Below are positions 16,832 to 26,404 of a stretch of DNA of 64,000 nt, one piece after another (the first letter of the stretch is position 1; the number at the start of each line of letters is the position of its first letter). Both the position numbers and the translations under genes were made by a program. The stretch is from Xylanibacter ruminicola Ga6B6 (GTDB lineage Bacteria; Bacteroidota; Bacteroidia; Bacteroidales; Bacteroidaceae): assembly GCF_000687715.1 (NCBI RefSeq), contig NZ_JHXD01000017.1, positions 21,327 to 85,326 of the forward strand. Reading direction: 5' to 3'. The notes beneath the pieces were generated by a model. The model saw nothing but the letters and a program-made list of their open reading frames with translations. It was not told where the DNA came from and ran no database searches.

Positions 16832-18598
16832 ATGAAAAAAACAATGACCAGGATGATGCTAATTGCATCAGTAGCATTGATGGTATGCTGCTCGGCAGAA
16901 GATCCGTTCGGCGATTACACTAACAATTGGGGAGATAACTGGGGCAACGACACGCCCAGCGAGAATGGCAGCGGCAGTTCGACCACCACAGGCGATCTAA
17001 CCACATTTACAGTAAACATTGATCAGACATCGGCCGAACCTACTGATGCGGCTACAGAGTATTTTCCTGACGATGAAGATGCCCTAGAAAACAGCACTTT
17101 TACCACCGAGGTAGCCATCAACATGGCAAACCCTACAGCTAAAACCGAGAACGGTGTAGAGATAACCGTGAACGGCGGACACATCACTGCCAATCACGGC
17201 TCTACCAAAAATATCTGCTACGTACTGAGCGGCACCACCAGCAATGGTTCGTTTACCGTAGTAGGCGACAAGAAATACGAAATAAAGCTGAATGGTGTAA
17301 ATATCACTAATCCCGACTCGGCAGCCCTGAACCTGCTGAGCGGCAAACGTGCCTATATTGTATTAGTCGACGGCACCAGCAATACACTGACCGATGGTAC
17401 GAGTGGCAATCAGAAGGGAGCACTCTACTGCAAGGGGAAACTACTGTTTAACGGCAGTGGACAGCTGAGTGTTGTCGGCAATACTAACAATGCCATCCAC
17501 TCGGCCGACTACATTGTGTTTCGCAAAGGCAACAACATCTACGCCAAATCAACCGTCAACCACGGCATCAAAGCCAACGACGGTGTGTTTATCAACGGCG
17601 GTATCATCAACGTGGAGGTAACAGCGGCAGCAGCCAAAGGTATTAACTGCGAGAGTAATATTATGGTAAACGGTGGTCGCACCACCGTAATTACCACTGG
17701 CGACGGTACCTACGACAGCACCGACAAAGAAGCCAAGGGTGCAGCCGGCATCAAGGCCGACTCTACCTTTACCATCAATGCCGGCGAGTTGTGGCTCAAG
17801 AGCACCGGTTCGGGCGGCAAAGGTATCAACGTAGATATGGATGCCAACTTTAATGGCGGTAGCGTGTATGTAGTAACCGAGGGCGGACAGTTCAAGAGCA
17901 ATAACGACACTTCGTCGCCAAAGGGTATCAAGGCCGATGGTAATATCAGCATCAGCGGCGGCACCATTTTGGTACGTACCACCGGCTATAACGGCGAGGG
18001 CATTGAGACCAAGAGCCAGCTGAACATCAGTGGTGGCGAAGTGGCCTGCTATGCCTACGACGACGCCATCAACTCGAAGGGCGACATGACCATCACTGGC
18101 GGCTATGTGTATGCACAGGGCAAGAACAACGACGGACTGGATGCCAATGGCAACATCTACCTGAAAGGCGGACTGGTGTATGCCATCTGTTCGGGCTCAC
18201 CCGAGGTGGCCATCGACGCCAACACCGAAGGCGGCAAGAAACTCTACCTTACCGGGGGTACCATCGTGGCCGTAGGCGGACTGGAGAGCGGCAGCAGTCT
18301 CACACAGTCGTGCTACCAGTCGTCGTCATGGAGCAAGAACACCTGGTACACCATGACCGTTGGCGAGAACACCTTCTCGTTCCGCACCCCATCCAGTGGC
18401 GGTTCCGGGCTTGTAGTATCAGCAGCCACTACCCCCACCCTGCAGTCGGGTACATCGGTTAGCGGCGGTAGCAGTTTCTTTGGCGGCTTAGGCATTGCAG
18501 GCGGTACCATATCGGGTGGAAGCAGCGTTTCGCTCTCAAGCTATACCGGCGGTAGCAGCATGGGCGGAGGCGGCGGTTGGCCTGGCGGTTGGCACTGA
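16832..18598 (+). CDS. Carbohydrate-binding beta-helix lipoprotein (Cthe_2159-like, DUF4353)
   Basis: 588 residues with a lipoprotein signal (LMVCCSAEDPF). After an Asn/Gly/Ser-rich linker comes a long parallel beta-helix with repeated short turns such as NGVNI, INGGIINV, ISGGTILV, ITGGYVYA and LKGGLVYA, the pattern of Cthe_2159-like proteins that bind acidic polysaccharide and calcium. The tail is glycine/serine-rich and ends GGGGGWPGGWH. It probably sits on the cell surface. It precedes a LytS/LytTR pair by 45 bp, which suggests co-regulation, with the kinase perhaps sensing the same envelope state. Confidence 0.82.
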   Translation: MKKTMTRMMLIASVALMVCCSAEDPFGDYTNNWGDNWGNDTPSENGSGSSTTTGDLTTFTVNIDQTSAEPTDAATEYFPDDEDALENSTFTTEVAINMANPTAKTENGVEITVNGGHITANHGSTKNICYVLSGTTSNGSFTVVGDKKYEIKLNGVNITNPDSAALNLLSGKRAYIVLVDGTSNTLTDGTSGNQKGALYCKGKLLFNGSGQLSVVGNTNNAIHSADYIVFRKGNNIYAKSTVNHGIKANDGVFINGGIINVEVTAAAAKGINCESNIMVNGGRTTVITTGDGTYDSTDKEAKGAAGIKADSTFTINAGELWLKSTGSGGKGINVDMDANFNGGSVYVVTEGGQFKSNNDTSSPKGIKADGNISISGGTILVRTTGYNGEGIETKSQLNISGGEVACYAYDDAINSKGDMTITGGYVYAQGKNNDGLDANGNIYLKGGLVYAICSGSPEVAIDANTEGGKKLYLTGGTIVAVGGLESGSSLTQSCYQSSSWSKNTWYTMTVGENTFSFRTPSSGGSGLVVSAATTPTLQSGTSVSGGSSFFGGLGIAGGTISGGSSVSLSSYTGGSSMGGGGGWPGGWH

Positions 18599-18643
18599 CA
18601 CAATAAATCGCAATTTTTCACGTTATTAATAGTAGTAATTGGA

Positions 18644-19846
18644 ATGTATTGGATGAAAAATCAGTCGAGACAAGAAAACCTGATATACTTAGTAGTGTGG
18701 AGTTTGCTCTTTGCAACTCCGCTACTAAGTCTGTATCTACGTACCATGAGCGATGATAACCTCAGCTTTCAATGGGGTGAAGTATTCTTTATCTGGGGCA
18801 AGTTCGGCATATTTTTATTGCTGTTCCTGTTTCACAACTTCCTGCTGGCACCATTGCTTATCCATCAGCATAAGCGCGCCTTGTACATATCGGCCATCGC
18901 TATTGTCATCACTGGATTTGTGTTCGTACAGATGAAAACGCATCCACAACCATTCCCCGGTATTGAAAAGCGTGAATTCTTCAGAGGTCCCCGACCCGAT
19001 CATGACGACAGGAGATTTGAAGACAGGAGATTTGAAGACAGGAAGTTTGAAGACAGAAAGTTTGATGACAGACGAATGCCACCCGAATTTAAAGGCGGCA
19101 AGCCTGTCCCCCCATTCATACGCAAGGACAGATTAGGCGATAGTCTGCACGATATCATAGCCACCGTAGTGCTTTTGCTGATGTTTGGAGCCAATCTGGG
19201 CGCCAAACTCTACTTCCGCACACGGAACGACCAACGCAAGCTGCAAGAGTTAGAAAAGCAGAATCTTGAGCAGCAGCTGGAATATCTGAAATATCAGATA
19301 AACCCACACTTCTTTATGAACACGCTCAACAATATCCATGCCCTGGTAGATATCGATCCTGCCAAGGCACAGGACACCATCCTGGAACTGTCGAAGATGA
19401 TGCGCTTTGTGCTTTACGAAGGCGATAAGAGCGGTGTGCCTTTGAATCGCGAACTAGAGTTTATACGTACTTACATCACACTGATGCAGCTACGTTATAC
19501 CGATAAGGTGAAGATTAATCTCGACCTGCCTACCCAGATGCCCGATAAAACCATACCACCACTTATGTTGGTATCGTTTATTGAGAATGCCTTTAAGCAT
19601 GGCGTGAGTTATCAGCACGAATCGTTTATCGATATTAAGGTAGAACTTATCGAGCCACTGCCTCAGGTAACCCACCTGCACTTTACCTGTAAGAACTCCA
19701 AGGCCGAACGTCCCAATGAAATGAAAGGTGGTGTAGGTTTAGTGAACGTGAAGAAGCGCCTCGACTTGCTCTACGACAAGAACTACACATTGACGATCAA
19801 GGACGATGCAGATATCTATTTTGTAGAACTAATTTTACCACTATGA
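18644..19846 (+). CDS. LytS/YehU-family sensor histidine kinase
   Basis: 400 residues. Four membrane segments are visible (about 15-37, 45-73, 80-100 and 165-187), with a charged loop between the third and fourth predicted to be periplasmic. The His_kinase domain follows (YLKYQINPHFFMNTLNN, phospho-His about residue 222) and an HATPase domain (FIENAFKHGV, GGVGLVNVKKRL). The loop contains tandem five-residue repeats DRRFE/DRKFE encoded by 15-bp DNA repeats. The start could also be the second Met (18653). The last four bases overlap the LytTR regulator gene, so they form a two-component pair. Confidence 0.92.
   Translation: MYWMKNQSRQENLIYLVVWSLLFATPLLSLYLRTMSDDNLSFQWGEVFFIWGKFGIFLLLFLFHNFLLAPLLIHQHKRALYISAIAIVITGFVFVQMKTHPQPFPGIEKREFFRGPRPDHDDRRFEDRRFEDRKFEDRKFDDRRMPPEFKGGKPVPPFIRKDRLGDSLHDIIATVVLLLMFGANLGAKLYFRTRNDQRKLQELEKQNLEQQLEYLKYQINPHFFMNTLNNIHALVDIDPAKAQDTILELSKMMRFVLYEGDKSGVPLNRELEFIRTYITLMQLRYTDKVKINLDLPTQMPDKTIPPLMLVSFIENAFKHGVSYQHESFIDIKVELIEPLPQVTHLHFTCKNSKAERPNEMKGGVGLVNVKKRLDLLYDKNYTLTIKDDADIYFVELILPL
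19007..19066 (+). repeat. 15-bp in-frame tandem repeat inside the kinase gene
   Basis: Four units (19007, 19022, 19037, 19052) of GACAGGAGATTTGAA and close variants encode DRRFE/DRKFE-type pentapeptides in the predicted periplasmic loop. The first two are identical. Copy number could change by slippage without a frameshift. Confidence 0.85.
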
Positions 19847-20562
19847 TACGTTGTTTAGCTATCGACGATGAGCCTTTGGCTCTGGGGCAACTGGTTTCCT
19901 ATATTAATAAGGTGCCATTTCTGCAACTGGCAGCTCAGTGTCAGAGTGCCTTAGAAGCCCGCAAGTTTTTAGAGAACGATACAGTTGATGCCATCTTCTG
20001 CGATATCAACATGCCCGACCTGAACGGTATGGATTTTGTGAAGTCGCTAGCGGTACCACCACTGATTGTATTCACCACAGCCTACTCAGAATATGCAGTA
20101 GAAGGGTTTAAGGTGAATGCCGTAGATTACCTGCTGAAGCCTTTCGGTCTGCAGGATCTGCAACGTGCTGCCAATCGCATTAAGGACCGACTAACCGAAT
20201 CGGTAGCCGCAGCCAGGCCTGCTACCGATAGCGACGACTCGCTCTTCCTGAAGACCGACTACCGCATTGTAAAGGTGAGCATACCCGATATCAGGTATGT
20301 AGAGGCCATGAGCGAATACCTGAAAGTGTGGATAGAGGGCGAGGCGAAACCCATCATCACACTCCTATCCATGAAGAAGATGCAAGAACATCTGCCCAAC
20401 AACTTTATGCGTATTCACCGCTCTTATATCATCAACCTGAACAAGATTCAGGAGGTAAATAAGAACCGCGTGATTATGGATAGCGATACCTATTTACCAA
20501 TAGGCGATTTGTATAAAGATGCATTTCAAGCCTATCTAGATACCAAGTTTTTAGGAAAATAA
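19843..20562 (+). CDS. LytTR-family response regulator
   Basis: 239 residues. The receiver domain has the acidic pair in AIDDEPLAL and phospho-acceptor D54 in FCDINMPDLNG, plus the conserved Lys in LLKPFG. The LytTR DNA-binding domain occupies about 135-235 (SIPDIRYVEAMSEYLKV, MRIHRSYIINLNKI). It is the cognate partner of the overlapping kinase gene. These pairs typically control a few envelope or transport genes; the upstream beta-helix gene and downstream porin operon are possible targets. Confidence 0.93.
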   Translation: MIRCLAIDDEPLALGQLVSYINKVPFLQLAAQCQSALEARKFLENDTVDAIFCDINMPDLNGMDFVKSLAVPPLIVFTTAYSEYAVEGFKVNAVDYLLKPFGLQDLQRAANRIKDRLTESVAAARPATDSDDSLFLKTDYRIVKVSIPDIRYVEAMSEYLKVWIEGEAKPIITLLSMKKMQEHLPNNFMRIHRSYIINLNKIQEVNKNRVIMDSDTYLPIGDLYKDAFQAYLDTKFLGK

Positions 20563-20593
20563 AGGTGGCCGCACACGCGGTCACTTTCTTTTT
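20561..20593 (+). terminator. Rho-independent terminator after the LytTR gene
   Basis: Stem GTGGCCGC (20565-20572) with GCGGTCAC (20577-20584), one wobble pair, loop ACAC, followed by TTTCTTTTTT. Confidence 0.85.
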
Positions 20594-20632
20594 TCACACT
20601 TTTTAGGTATTGTAACATTGCCTTAATCGCCG

Positions 20633-20640
20633 TACCTTTG
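20633..20640 (+). promoter_or_regulatory. -7 box of the porin/imelysin operon
   Basis: TACCTTTG, 33 bases before the ATG at 20674. It lies just after the terminator of the preceding operon. Confidence 0.65.
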
Positions 20641-20673
20641 CACCCGGATTTGTTTAAGAGACTAAATTCGGTT

Positions 20674-21954
20674 ATGAAAAGGTTTATATATACATTAATG
20701 ATGATGGCGATCTGCTTAACAGGCAGCGCACAGAAGAACAATGCAGATAGCACCAAAACCTCACGTTTGAGCGTTGGTGGCTATGGCGAAGCAAACTTTA
20801 CACGAAATTATTACAGCGACCACGTGAGTCGCTACAGTCAACCCGAGGAACATAAGAATGATCCTAGTCACGGACGTCTCGACATTCCCCATGCAGTGAT
20901 TTATCTGGGTTACGACTTTGGCAAAGGCTGGAGTTTTGGTACCGAGATAGAGTTTGAGCATGGCGGCGCAGGTATTGCCTATGAGAAAGAAGACGAAGAA
21001 GGCGGTGAATGGGAGCAGGAAACCGAGAAAGGCGGCGAGGTAGAGCTGGAGCAGTTCTGGCTGCAGAAGTCGTTTGCCCCTTGGGCTAACATCCGTGCCG
21101 GACATATCGTAGTGCCTGTTGGTTTGAACAATGCACACCACGAGCCACTGAGCTACTTCACCGTATATCGCCCTGAAGGCGAGAACACCATCATGCCCAG
21201 CACCTGGCACCAGACAGGCATATCGTTCTGGGGTCGTGCAGGCAAGTTCCGCTACGAGGCTCAGTTCTTAGGCGGCTTGAATGCCGACCAGTTCACCAAC
21301 GTGGGTTGGATTCACAAAGGTCACAAGTCACCCATGGAGTTCGATGTAGCCAACAAATATGCAGCTGCCCTGCGCATCGACAACTATTCTATTCCTGGTT
21401 TGCGTATCGGTTTGAGCGGTTATTACGGTCACAGCATCGGCAACACCTATCCTAACGATGCCAATGGTACAGGTGCCACTTATCAGGGTAAGGTTGCCAT
21501 TGGTGCCATCGACTTTACCTACAACGCCCACAACTGGATTGTTCGCGGACAGGCCGACTACGGTTACTTAGGCGACGCTGAAGAGCTGAAGTACATGTAC
21601 AACCGTTTGAACTCTAAGTCGCCTTACAAGCACTCTGCCTTTGTAAGCGGCAATGCCTATGCAGTAGGTATCGAGGCTGGTTACAACATATTCTCGCAGA
21701 TTCAGTGCATGCGCCAGCAGGGTGAGCGCCTTTATCTGTTCGGACGTTATGAGGCTTACAACCCTTATGCCAGCGACACCAAGGGCATCAGCTACGACTA
21801 CACAGCCGTTAAGCGTATGGCCGTAGGTTTGAACTACCACCCCATCCGCCAGATTGTAATCAAGGCCGAGTACTCTCAGCGCTTCTTAAAGAGCAAATAC
21901 AACAACGAGCCATCGGTTAACATCGGTGTGGCTTACGAAGGATTCTTCCTCTAA
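20674..21954 (+). CDS. Outer-membrane porin-like barrel protein with an acidic insert
   Basis: 426 residues from MKRFIYTLM; signal ends about residue 20 (TGSAQ). The body has alternating beta-strand character with aromatic ends (SVGGYGEANF, HAVIYLGYDF, FWLQKSFAPWANIRAG, YKGKV-type strands) and terminates in AYEGFFL, as in OprP-like porins. A Glu-rich loop near residues 100-125 (YEKEDEEGGEWEQETEKGG) could bind cations; that is an inference. It heads an operon with imelysin, a di-heme protein and a heme-handling membrane protein, suggesting an iron-related channel. Confidence 0.75.
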   Translation: MKRFIYTLMMMAICLTGSAQKNNADSTKTSRLSVGGYGEANFTRNYYSDHVSRYSQPEEHKNDPSHGRLDIPHAVIYLGYDFGKGWSFGTEIEFEHGGAGIAYEKEDEEGGEWEQETEKGGEVELEQFWLQKSFAPWANIRAGHIVVPVGLNNAHHEPLSYFTVYRPEGENTIMPSTWHQTGISFWGRAGKFRYEAQFLGGLNADQFTNVGWIHKGHKSPMEFDVANKYAAALRIDNYSIPGLRIGLSGYYGHSIGNTYPNDANGTGATYQGKVAIGAIDFTYNAHNWIVRGQADYGYLGDAEELKYMYNRLNSKSPYKHSAFVSGNAYAVGIEAGYNIFSQIQCMRQQGERLYLFGRYEAYNPYASDTKGISYDYTAVKRMAVGLNYHPIRQIVIKAEYSQRFLKSKYNNEPSVNIGVAYEGFFL

Positions 21955-21984
21955 AATCGAAATTTCCACATAATTATTATAGCA

Positions 21985-23319
21985 ATGAAGAAAATTACTT
22001 ATGCAATGTCGGTCCTCATGATGGGACTCTCGTTCACTGCCTGCAGTGAAAGTAACAACAACAATGAAGAGAACGGTAACGAGTTCAACGTTATCAACAC
22101 TACACCATTGGTAGATGAGGACAGCTATCCCCAGAACACCACCGCTGCAAACTACAACAGCAAGGCTTTCGGTCAGGACGCTATCGACAACTGTTTGTCG
22201 CTGATTTCAGAGCTTGAAAATGCCAATACCACCATCGCTACAGCAAAACTGAGCGAGGCTCAAGAGGCTTACCTGCGCAAGGTACTCGAGACTCTGGTTG
22301 GTAACGTCATCGTGCCTACCTATACACAGTTGGCTGATGATGTTGAGGATTTGGAGAAGACTCTGAACGGCCTGACCGTAAACAGCATTACACAGGCCCA
22401 GATTGACAAGGCTTGTGCCGACTTTAAGCAGGCCCGCCAGAACTGGGAGCGCTCTGAGGCATTCCTGATGGGTGCCGCCAGCGATTTTGATATCGACCCA
22501 ACTATCGATTCATGGCCTTTGAACCGCAGTCTGCTGCTCAACTACTTTAACAATGGCATGAACGACGAGATGCTGGAGGATGCCACCATCCTGGGCTTCC
22601 ACGCTTTGGAGTTCATCCTGTTCCGTAACGGTCAGAACCGTAAGGTAGCCGAGTTGCAGGGCAACGATACCTACACTAACTTCGAAAAGATTACTGGTGC
22701 CCAGGAACTGGCTTACGCTCAGACTATCTGCACCCTGCTTAAGCAGCGTTGCTTCCAGTTGCAGGTTGCCTGGGAGGGCGAGACAGCAGCTAATGCCGCT
22801 CGAGTAGCAGTAGTTAAGGCCGCAGGTCTAGACATGACTACCGCCGCAGGTCTCTCTTATGGCGAGAACCTGAAGCAGGCCGGCATCAGTGGTAGCAAGA
22901 GCACCTTCCCCACACTGAAGGATGCCATTGCTCAGGTACTGATTAACGACGAGGGCTCATGCTTGGCTATCTGTAACGAGGTAGGTACAGCCAAGATTGC
23001 CAACCCCTTCAGCGCTGGCGACATCGCTTATGTAGAGTCGCCTTATAGCTACAACTCTATCACCGACTTCCGCGATAACATCCGCAGTATCCGTAACGTA
23101 TGGCTGGGTTCAACCGACAAGAAGGCTAACGAGTACAGCTTCCACACTTTCTTTGCCAGCGTAAAGAGCGATAAGGTGAACACCGCTGTAGAAAGCAACT
23201 ACGTGGGTGCTATCGAGGGTATCAGCAACATGCCAACACCATTCGTTAAGTATTGCAGCGTGGTATGGGGCAAGAACTTCGACGATCCCGACAACTGGGA
23301 CTCTACATCTGGAGAGTAA
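21985..23319 (+). CDS. Imelysin-family iron-regulated lipoprotein
   Basis: 444 residues with a lipoprotein signal (LSFTAC, C20). The imelysin domain is shown by helical repeats, a DFDIDPTIDSWPLNR segment and the GxHxxE-type motif GFHALEFILF. Imelysins (IrpA/ICMP) are iron-responsive periplasmic or surface proteins whose substrate is still uncertain. It follows the porin by 30 bp and precedes a di-heme oxidoreductase, a pairing widely seen in iron-limited bacteria. Confidence 0.92.
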   Translation: MKKITYAMSVLMMGLSFTACSESNNNNEENGNEFNVINTTPLVDEDSYPQNTTAANYNSKAFGQDAIDNCLSLISELENANTTIATAKLSEAQEAYLRKVLETLVGNVIVPTYTQLADDVEDLEKTLNGLTVNSITQAQIDKACADFKQARQNWERSEAFLMGAASDFDIDPTIDSWPLNRSLLLNYFNNGMNDEMLEDATILGFHALEFILFRNGQNRKVAELQGNDTYTNFEKITGAQELAYAQTICTLLKQRCFQLQVAWEGETAANAARVAVVKAAGLDMTTAAGLSYGENLKQAGISGSKSTFPTLKDAIAQVLINDEGSCLAICNEVGTAKIANPFSAGDIAYVESPYSYNSITDFRDNIRSIRNVWLGSTDKKANEYSFHTFFASVKSDKVNTAVESNYVGAIEGISNMPTPFVKYCSVVWGKNFDDPDNWDSTSGE

Positions 23320-23351
23320 TACACCTGAAAATTAATTAAACAAATACACTA

Positions 23352-25106
23352 ATGGAGAAAATATCGAAACTAACATGTGTTGTATGTTTCGGAATGCTGT
23401 CGGCCGCAGGGCTGACAGCATGTTCCGATAATAACGACTTCGCAGATCTGGGACCTCTGACACCTGAAGAACAAGCATTCGGAAAAGCTACTGGCAACTT
23501 TACTGCCGAGGAATGGTACCCCGGCGGTGAGCTCGGCACCACCGAGAAGGCCAGCTATTCGGCCATCACACCTGCAGCCATTGCAGCAGGCATGGAGGAC
23601 GACTTTAATACAGGCGAAGGTTTCTTCGAGAAGCTCTACACCTTTGAGCAGGAACCACGTAAAGGCTTAGGTCCTGCATGGGTTCGTAACTCGTGTATCG
23701 CCTGCCACCCCAGCTATGGTCACGGCAAGCGTCAGACAGAATATCGTGCCAACCAGATTGGCAACGGCTATCTGCTGGTGATTTATCATCCTGATACCAA
23801 CGGTTACATCACCGAGGTTACAGGTATGCCTCAGACACAGGCCATGTCGCCCTTTAAGGCACCTATCGACGAGAGCCAGATTACTATCGATTGGAAGAAC
23901 GTAACAGCCATGGAGAGCGGACTGCCCATGCAGTTTGAGGATGGCGAGGAGTACGCCCTCATCTATCCAGAGGTAACCATCCCTCAGACCGCCTTCAACA
24001 CCAACCCACTGCCTACCAACTACGAGGTACGACTGGAGTCGACCATCGGTGTTTATGGTACAGGCCTTCTCGATGCCATCAGCGATGAGGATATCGAGGC
24101 ACAGTGGTTAGCCGAATCAAAGCATGCCACCATGAATCCCGCCATGTGGGATCAGGAGGCTGGCACCTTCAAATCATCAGCCTACTATTCGGCTGCTTAT
24201 AACGACCTAGGTACCTTCCGCGGCAATCATGGTCCGATTAAGCGCTTCACCTATGCCATGACTCGCGGTTCGCTGCAGGATGGTGCAGGTTCGAACGCTA
24301 TCTGGAATATCACCAACGTCACCCGTAGCGACCGTCACTTCCTTTACACCACCCCAGCATGGGCCAAGGCACAGAGCGAGGATAAGGAGGTTATCAGCTA
24401 TATCAAAGAGCACGGCGAATCGCCACTCAGCATTCTGCACCCCTACTATGCCGATGGTACCGACGAAGGTATTGCTGCTCGTGTAAACGAGATACTGAGT
24501 TGCTCGTCGATTGCCAAGAAGGAGACCTTCGACAAGTACCTGTTTAACGGTGCGCCTTACAATGGCAAGGAAGAGATGAGCGACAAGCAGTACTATCAGT
24601 TTATGGTATGGCATCGTGCGCTGGCTGTGCCTGCAGCCCGCAACCTGAATGATGCCGACGTACAGCGTGGTAAGGATCTGTTCTCGCAGATTGGTTGTGC
24701 CCGCTGCCACCGTCCTTCATGGAAGACTGGCAACGACGATATGTGGGTAGATGCCAGCATTAAGGCATACGCTAAGAGCATTGGTAAGGATGCCAACAAA
24801 ATGTTGCCCCGCTATCCTAACCAGACCATCTGGCCTTACACCGATATGGTTCAGCATCGCCTGATGATGAAGAACGACATCCGCACAGGCTGGTGCCGCA
24901 CCACACCATTGTGGGGCCGCGGACTGTCGCAGTTGCTTACAGGTGCTAACGATCGTCTGCACGACTGCCGTGCCCGCAGTGTACTTGAGGCTATCATGTG
25001 GCATGGTTATTCAAAGCAGTCGGATGCTTACGGACCAACAGAGAAATTCTATCATCTGCCTAAGGCCGATAGAGATGCTGTAATAAAATTCATCGAGTCT
25101 ATATAA
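23352..25106 (+). CDS. Di-heme oxidoreductase-family lipoprotein (DUF1111, thiol oxidoreductase-like)
   Basis: 584 residues with a lipoprotein signal (LTAC, C24). Two c-type heme sites are visible: CIACH at residues 115-119 and CARCH at 449-453. The region between them matches the DUF1111 family, annotated as di-heme or thiol oxidoreductase and often found next to imelysin. Maturation requires covalent heme attachment in the periplasm, which explains the ResB/CcsA-type gene that follows 30 bp downstream. It may reduce or oxidise iron during uptake; this is an inference. Confidence 0.9.
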   Translation: MEKISKLTCVVCFGMLSAAGLTACSDNNDFADLGPLTPEEQAFGKATGNFTAEEWYPGGELGTTEKASYSAITPAAIAAGMEDDFNTGEGFFEKLYTFEQEPRKGLGPAWVRNSCIACHPSYGHGKRQTEYRANQIGNGYLLVIYHPDTNGYITEVTGMPQTQAMSPFKAPIDESQITIDWKNVTAMESGLPMQFEDGEEYALIYPEVTIPQTAFNTNPLPTNYEVRLESTIGVYGTGLLDAISDEDIEAQWLAESKHATMNPAMWDQEAGTFKSSAYYSAAYNDLGTFRGNHGPIKRFTYAMTRGSLQDGAGSNAIWNITNVTRSDRHFLYTTPAWAKAQSEDKEVISYIKEHGESPLSILHPYYADGTDEGIAARVNEILSCSSIAKKETFDKYLFNGAPYNGKEEMSDKQYYQFMVWHRALAVPAARNLNDADVQRGKDLFSQIGCARCHRPSWKTGNDDMWVDASIKAYAKSIGKDANKMLPRYPNQTIWPYTDMVQHRLMMKNDIRTGWCRTTPLWGRGLSQLLTGANDRLHDCRARSVLEAIMWHGYSKQSDAYGPTEKFYHLPKADRDAVIKFIESI

Positions 25107-25136
25107 TAATTTGCCCGCTGCTTACGTTTATTATAT

Positions 25137-26297
25137 ATGAAGCGAAGTATAATCATTCTATACATCGTGGTGGTTGCTGTACTGGCAGCCGCCACGGTTT
25201 TTGAGAAATATCAGGGTACAGAGTATGTATCCAACAATATCTATGGTGCCTGGTGGTTCTCGGCCTTATGGGCTTTGTTAGTAGCCGTCAGCATATTCTG
25301 GCTCATCAAGCGCAAGGTGCGACGTCCATCGGTAATGGTGCTACACCTGTCGTTTGTAGTTATCCTGGCAGGTGCCCTGCTCACGCATCTCACCGCCGTA
25401 AGAGGTGTAGTACCTTTACGTCAGGGCGTAGCCACCAACACATTCCTAACACGCGACATGCACCTCCACCAGTTGCCTTTCAACATCTGTCTGGAGCATT
25501 TTGACGTAAAGTTCTATGAGGGGACAGAGATGCCATCCGACTATATCTCGCAGGTTACCATCGATGGCAAGCCCTTTACCATCTCAATGAATCAGATTGC
25601 CAGTTATAGGAATATCCGCCTGTATCAGATGGACTACGATGCAGATATGCAGGGTAGTATCCTGTCGCTGAATTACGATCCATGGGGCATCCCCGTAACC
25701 TACTGTGGTTACGCCTTGCTGTTTGTATCGCTCATCTGGATACTCATCGATCCTAAGGGCAGGTTCCGCGAACAGCTTGCCTTGCTGCGTAATCATCGCT
25801 TGCAGCTCAATATCTTTGCTGCAGGCGTGCTGGTTTGTTTCTTATTCCTAATGTACCACTTCCTGAATAAGTACTCACCCGAAAACCATCCCATGCCTGT
25901 TCTCAACTCGCGTTTGCTGCCCATCCATATTGCAACTATCATGCTGGCTTACACCCTGTTGTTGTTTGCATGCCTCAGCAGTCTGGTGGGTATCCTGTCT
26001 GCCAAGCATCGCCAAGGCATGCAACACCTGTCGCAGATGATGCTCTACCCGGCACTCACTTTCCTAGGCTTTGGTATCTTTATCGGTGCCATCTGGGCCA
26101 ACATCTCGTGGGGTAACTACTGGTCGTGGGACCCCAAGGAAACCTGGGCACTCATCACCCTGATGATTTACGGCATCCCCGCCCATCGTAGCATCAAACT
26201 TAATCACAACGTGTATATGGTTCTGGCATTCCTCACCATCCTCATGACTTACTTTGGTGTAAACTACTTCTTAGGCGGCATGCACTCGTACGCTTAA
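25137..26297 (+). CDS. ResB/CcsA-type cytochrome c maturation fusion protein
   Basis: 386 residues. The N-terminal half has two membrane segments and a ResB-like periplasmic stretch (VLHLSFVVILAGALLTH, FLTRDMHLHQLPFNICLEHF). The C-terminal half (about 215-386) is CcsA: HIATIMLAYTLLLFA, the WWD-type heme motif ISWGNYWSWDPKETW and a terminal His in GGMHSYA. It resembles a compact CcsBA fusion that exports and ligates heme to apocytochromes. In this operon the likely client is the di-heme protein just upstream. Confidence 0.88.
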   Translation: MKRSIIILYIVVVAVLAAATVFEKYQGTEYVSNNIYGAWWFSALWALLVAVSIFWLIKRKVRRPSVMVLHLSFVVILAGALLTHLTAVRGVVPLRQGVATNTFLTRDMHLHQLPFNICLEHFDVKFYEGTEMPSDYISQVTIDGKPFTISMNQIASYRNIRLYQMDYDADMQGSILSLNYDPWGIPVTYCGYALLFVSLIWILIDPKGRFREQLALLRNHRLQLNIFAAGVLVCFLFLMYHFLNKYSPENHPMPVLNSRLLPIHIATIMLAYTLLLFACLSSLVGILSAKHRQGMQHLSQMMLYPALTFLGFGIFIGAIWANISWGNYWSWDPKETWALITLMIYGIPAHRSIKLNHNVYMVLAFLTILMTYFGVNYFLGGMHSYA

Positions 26298-26348
26298 GGA
26301 TACACCAATACCTATTTTATATTAGTTCTTTTTATTGAACACCGAAAG

Positions 26349-26399
26349 GTGCGCGATGCTTAAAACACTCGGTTTTAGGTATTGCGCACTTTATTTTTT
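26349..26399 (+). terminator. Long terminator hairpin after the imelysin/di-heme operon
   Basis: An 18-bp stem (26349-26366 with 26372-26389, three G.U wobbles, loop ACTCG) is followed by TTTATTTTTT. The T tract ends five bases before the next -7 box, so the -33 region of the following promoter lies within the hairpin. Confidence 0.88.
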
Positions 26400-26404
26400 C
26401 GCCG

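Noticed and set aside
26349..26389. Long dyad considered as a Fur-type operator for flavodoxin
   Set aside because: The complete wobble-paired stem followed by TTTATTTTTT fits a terminator of the upstream operon better.
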